The notes under the pieces: model-generated
The model's database searches: none
The model's input: only the letters and a program-made list of their open reading frames with translations
Told to the model about the DNA's origin: nothing
In this document: piece by piece, positions 61,112 through 64,000 of the stretch
Position numbering within the stretch: the stretch's first letter is position 1
Layout: each line of letters begins with the position of its first letter
Assembly: GCA_036703985.1 (NCBI GenBank)
Contig: DATNQN010000128.1
Coordinates: 1-64,000 of the forward strand
DNA: 64,000 nucleotides
Direction of reading: 5' to 3'
Origin: Leptolyngbyaceae cyanobacterium
GTDB taxonomy: Bacteria > Cyanobacteriota > Cyanobacteriia > Cyanobacteriales > Aerosakkonemataceae
Program-made: the position numbers and the translations under genes

Positions 61112-64000
61112 TTAATCGATCGGAATCTCAATCGTAAATTCCGTTCCTTTTCCGAATTCCGAGTGACATCTTAAACTTCCGTTGTGTTGTTCTACAACAA
61201 TTTGATGGGAAATATACAAACCCAAACCAGTACCGGAACCTACGGGTTTCGTAGTAAAAAAAGGCTCGAAAATTTTTGACAAAATTCTGTTTGTCATCCC
61301 GATTCCGTTATCTGCGATCGCAATAGCTATGCGTTCTGAATTTACCCGATAAGTCCGAATCGAAATAGTAGGGTTTCGGTTATACCCTTTCTCGTATCCT
61401 TCTACTAAAGCGTCAATAGCATTATTGAGCAGGTTCATAAATACTTGATTTAATTGACCTGCGTAACAATTGATTAAAGGTAATTTTCCGTACTCTTTAA
61501 TGACTTGGATTTCGGGAATTTGTACTGTTTTTCTTTGCTTTGTAGCTACTGGAGAATGCAGGCGATGTTGTAAAATCAGCAACGTGCTATCGATGCCGGA
61601 ATGAATGTCTACTTGTTTGAACGCACTTTCATCGTGGCGAGAAAAGTTCCTGAGCGATCGCACTATTTCTCTGATGCGTAATGCTCCCACACCCATAGAA
61701 CTGAGGATTTTTGGTAAGTCATCTACGATAAATTCTAAATCTATTTCTTCGGTAAATTTTGCTAATTTCGCGGTTGGAGTTGGGTATTCTTCCCGATAAA
61801 CGCGAATCAAATCCAGCAAATTTTGAATGTAGTTGCAAGTATATTCAATGTTACCGTAAATAAAATTAATCGGGTTGTTAATTTCATGTGCAATACCCGC
61901 TACCAACTGCCCTAAACCGGACATTTTTTCGCTTTGGATGAGTTGAGCTTGCGTTTGCCGTAATTCCTGTAAGGTAAGTTGTAGCTGACGCGCTTGTTCT
62001 CTTAATTGCGCTTCCGATTGGCGCAAAGCTTCTTCGGCTAATTTGCGATCGCTAATATCCTGTACGGTGCCGAACAGCTTAATCGTTTTACCTTCAGAGT
62101 CTTTAATAGCTTGCCCTTTTGCCGCCACATATGTAAGAGAATCGGGACGCACGACTCTAAACTCAATTTCATAGGATTTTCCTGTCTGAATAGCTTCTTC
62201 TATTGAGCCATTTAATAATTGCCAGTCATCGGGATGAATCAACTGTTGGAGTTCTGAAAAAGTTGGTTCTCGCTGCTCTGGATGATGCCCGAAAATGCGA
62301 AATATTTCATCCGACCAAGTAATTTTATTTGCTTGTAATTCCAACTCCCAGTTCCCCAAATTTGCTAATCTTTCAGCCTCCGCCAGCCTTGCTTCTTTAG
62401 CTTTTAATTCTCGCGTTCGCTCTATAACTCGCTGTTCTAATTTATGGGAATAATCTTCTAATTGTCGATTGGCTTTCGCTAAATCTTCGTAAAGTAAAGC
62501 ATTTTCTAAGGAAATGGCAGCTTGAGTAGAAAGTATGTTTAGTATTTGCAATCGTTCCCCAGTAAAAGCTCCCACAGACAGGTCGTTTTCCAAATAAAGA
62601 ATAGCGACAAATTTGCCTTGATTAAAAATAGGATTGCATAATATAGATTTTGATTTTTTACGCACGATATAGGGGTCGTTGATAAATAATCCTTGGTTGC
62701 TTGCATCGCTTAAAACAACCATCGATTTGGTTCTCAAGACGTAATTAATTACTGTCAGTGGCAAATCTTGGCTAAATTCTAATGGAATGGATTGTCGAAC
62801 GACAACTTCTTCTGAATCTACCGATGCTGCCGCTTCGATCGTCATTTTTTTACCTTGCGGCAAAAGTAAAAATCCTTTAGTCGCTCCGGCATTTTCTATT
62901 AAAATTTTAATTAAAGAAGCGAGCAAATTATTTAAATGAATTTTTTCCGATATGGCTTGCATTGCTTTGATTACCGTGGCCAAATCCAGCATTGAATTGG
63001 TAGAATTAGTCACAGTAGTTTTATTAGAAATAGTCGAAAATGAATGGTTAGATTGAATTAAATTTAAGGGAGGTTCTGTACGGGAAATTAGGGCTGGATA
63101 TCGTGATTCCAAATCTTTCAGTTTTGCCACCGCACCCCAGCGCATATAGGCATAGTAAGCATCAGTTATGTAAGTTTTAGCAATTTTTTGTCTACCAAGC
63201 GCGAGATGAAACTCTGCTGCTAGTTCGCAAGCTAAAGCTTCTTCTTGAACGTAACCTTCTCGAACAGCACCTTGAATTGCTTTTTCATACAAATCAATTG
63301 CTTTTTCATTCTGCCCCAAAACTCTAGCTTTCTCCGCTTCTACTAATTCGTACTTATGCTGAAAATTACTAGGACAAAAAGAAGCCCAATTAAGCAATAA
63401 TTGCTGGTTTTCTTCAACAACTTCTAGCTGAGATTTGGTGTCGGGGTATCTTCCTAAAATCGCCAGAGATTGGTAAAAATTTTGTTCGGAAACGAAGTTC
63501 ATGCCACCAACTGAGGCGATATGTTGTTTCGTCAAAGCAGCATTAATAACGGCTCCATCATAATCTTTAAATAAATACAAAATAATTGTTTTTGCTAAAT
63601 AAAGAATCGCTAGCAAGCTATAATTATGCGTCTCTTGCAAATAGAGAAGAGTTTCTGATTCATTGAAGTCTTCACCAATTAAAATACGATCGTTTTCTGC
63701 ATTCCCCGTCATATTTAAAATAAATTGTTTCCATATTTTCAATCCGATCGAACTAGAGTTTTGTTTGAAATTATCAACTAATTCAATATATTTAGAAAAT
63801 CTTTCTTCGACTATTTCCAAGCTCAAACCGCCAAATAAAGAAAAGGTACAATAATGAAGAGTAGAGTAGCATACATAATCTAAATCTCCTGTTTCTAGAC
63901 CTGCTTCAATTCCTTCAAGTAGAGGATTTAACATTTCTAAAAATGGTTCTTTCCAGTGCCTTACCATTGTATTAAATAATAAATAAACTTTACATTTTAA
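61112..64000 (-). CDS. C-terminal part of a giant GAF/PAS sensor histidine kinase (partial)
   Basis: The frame is open to the window edge, so the N-terminus is outside; the likely upstream reading is [15 protein letters not shown], which continues seamlessly. The visible part has a helical TPR-like region ([20 protein letters not shown]), a GAF domain with coiled coil ([11 protein letters not shown]), a PAS domain ([20 protein letters not shown]), a histidine kinase dimerisation segment ([20 protein letters not shown]), an N box (LLNNAIDAL), and a [14 protein letters not shown] ATPase core. Such proteins often also carry an N-terminal Ser/Thr kinase and AAA part. Confidence 0.9.
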   Translation of the reverse strand, partial: LKCKVYLLFNTMVRHWKEPFLEMLNPLLEGIEAGLETGDLDYVCYSTLHYCTFSLFGGLSLEIVEERFSKYIELVDNFKQNSSSIGLKIWKQFILNMTGNAENDRILIGEDFNESETLLYLQETHNYSLLAILYLAKTIILYLFKDYDGAVINAALTKQHIASVGGMNFVSEQNFYQSLAILGRYPDTKSQLEVVEENQQLLLNWASFCPSNFQHKYELVEAEKARVLGQNEKAIDLYEKAIQGAVREGYVQEEALACELAAEFHLALGRQKIAKTYITDAYYAYMRWGAVAKLKDLESRYPALISRTEPPLNLIQSNHSFSTISNKTTVTNSTNSMLDLATVIKAMQAISEKIHLNNLLASLIKILIENAGATKGFLLLPQGKKMTIEAAASVDSEEVVVRQSIPLEFSQDLPLTVINYVLRTKSMVVLSDASNQGLFINDPYIVRKKSKSILCNPIFNQGKFVAILYLENDLSVGAFTGERLQILNILSTQAAISLENALLYEDLAKANRQLEDYSHKLEQRVIERTRELKAKEARLAEAERLANLGNWELELQANKITWSDEIFRIFGHHPEQREPTFSELQQLIHPDDWQLLNGSIEEAIQTGKSYEIEFRVVRPDSLTYVAAKGQAIKDSEGKTIKLFGTVQDISDRKLAEEALRQSEAQLREQARQLQLTLQELRQTQAQLIQSEKMSGLGQLVAGIAHEINNPINFIYGNIEYTCNYIQNLLDLIRVYREEYPTPTAKLAKFTEEIDLEFIVDDLPKILSSMGVGALRIREIVRSLRNFSRHDESAFKQVDIHSGIDSTLLILQHRLHSPVATKQRKTVQIPEIQVIKEYGKLPLINCYAGQLNQVFMNLLNNAIDALVEGYEKGYNRNPTISIRTYRVNSERIAIAIADNGIGMTNRILSKIFEPFFTTKPVGSGTGLGLYISHQIVVEQHNGSLRCHSEFGKGTEFTIEIPID

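Overview
The window looks like a chromosomal segment of a filamentous cyanobacterium. The octamer GCGATCGC (HIP1) is frequent. ferrochelatase carries the chlorophyll-binding tail typical of oxygenic phototrophs, a Ser/Thr kinase carries a GUN4 domain, and heptad tandem repeats, C-rich runs and palindromic dispersed repeats fill many gaps. No rRNA or tRNA gene was seen. No organism name can be fixed from the sequence alone.

Left flank (1-11.6 kb): two small paired modules (a DUF-like gene with a retropepsin-like aspartic protease, and a ParD/ParE toxin-antitoxin pair), two Ser/Thr kinases (one with GUN4, one with DFE in place of DFG), argJ, a PEP-CTERM surface protein, an atypical pyruvate kinase-like protein, a cyclic-nucleotide-binding protein, a secreted coiled-coil protein and a methyltransferase.

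Centre (about 11.6-33.6 kb): an accessory block of about 22 kb, unlike its flanks. It opens with a short tyrosine recombinase beside a perfect 15-bp palindrome and closes with an IS110-type DEDD recombinase directly upstream of hemH. Between them lie about 35 genes, mostly unrecognised. The minus-strand block at 12.5-23.2 kb looks virion-like (decoration/tail-like small proteins, a holin-like protein overlapping an SAGC-type cell-wall hydrolase). The block at 24.3-31 kb looks like early or regulatory genes (two ribbon-helix-helix proteins, zinc-ribbon proteins, a GIY-YIG protein, an acidic SAP-like protein). No P-loop ATPase, terminase, portal, capsid protease or replication enzyme was found. 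The block is therefore either a satellite, a decayed prophage or a divergent virus-like element. It holds the best candidates for new biology: a possible bridge-RNA locus, an apparent -1 frameshift gene, a palindromic promoter switch, and an in-frame tandem hairpin array.

Right flank (33.6-64 kb): hemH, a DUF4126 membrane protein, an HpnI-like glycosyltransferase, a GT2 glycosyltransferase, a SyrD-type ABC exporter, a large unrecognised protein, a peptidoglycan-binding protein, a repeat-rich 1-kb gap, a YdiJ-like FAD/Fe-S oxidoreductase, a YVTN beta-propeller protein, a dynamin-like GTPase, a methylglyoxal synthase/lipid kinase fusion, a fused dipeptide-type ABC ATPase, a WecG/TagA glycosyltransferase, a 43-residue gene with a strong ribosome binding site, a phosphorylase kinase-like GH15 protein, and the C-terminal part of a giant GAF/PAS histidine kinase that runs off the window.
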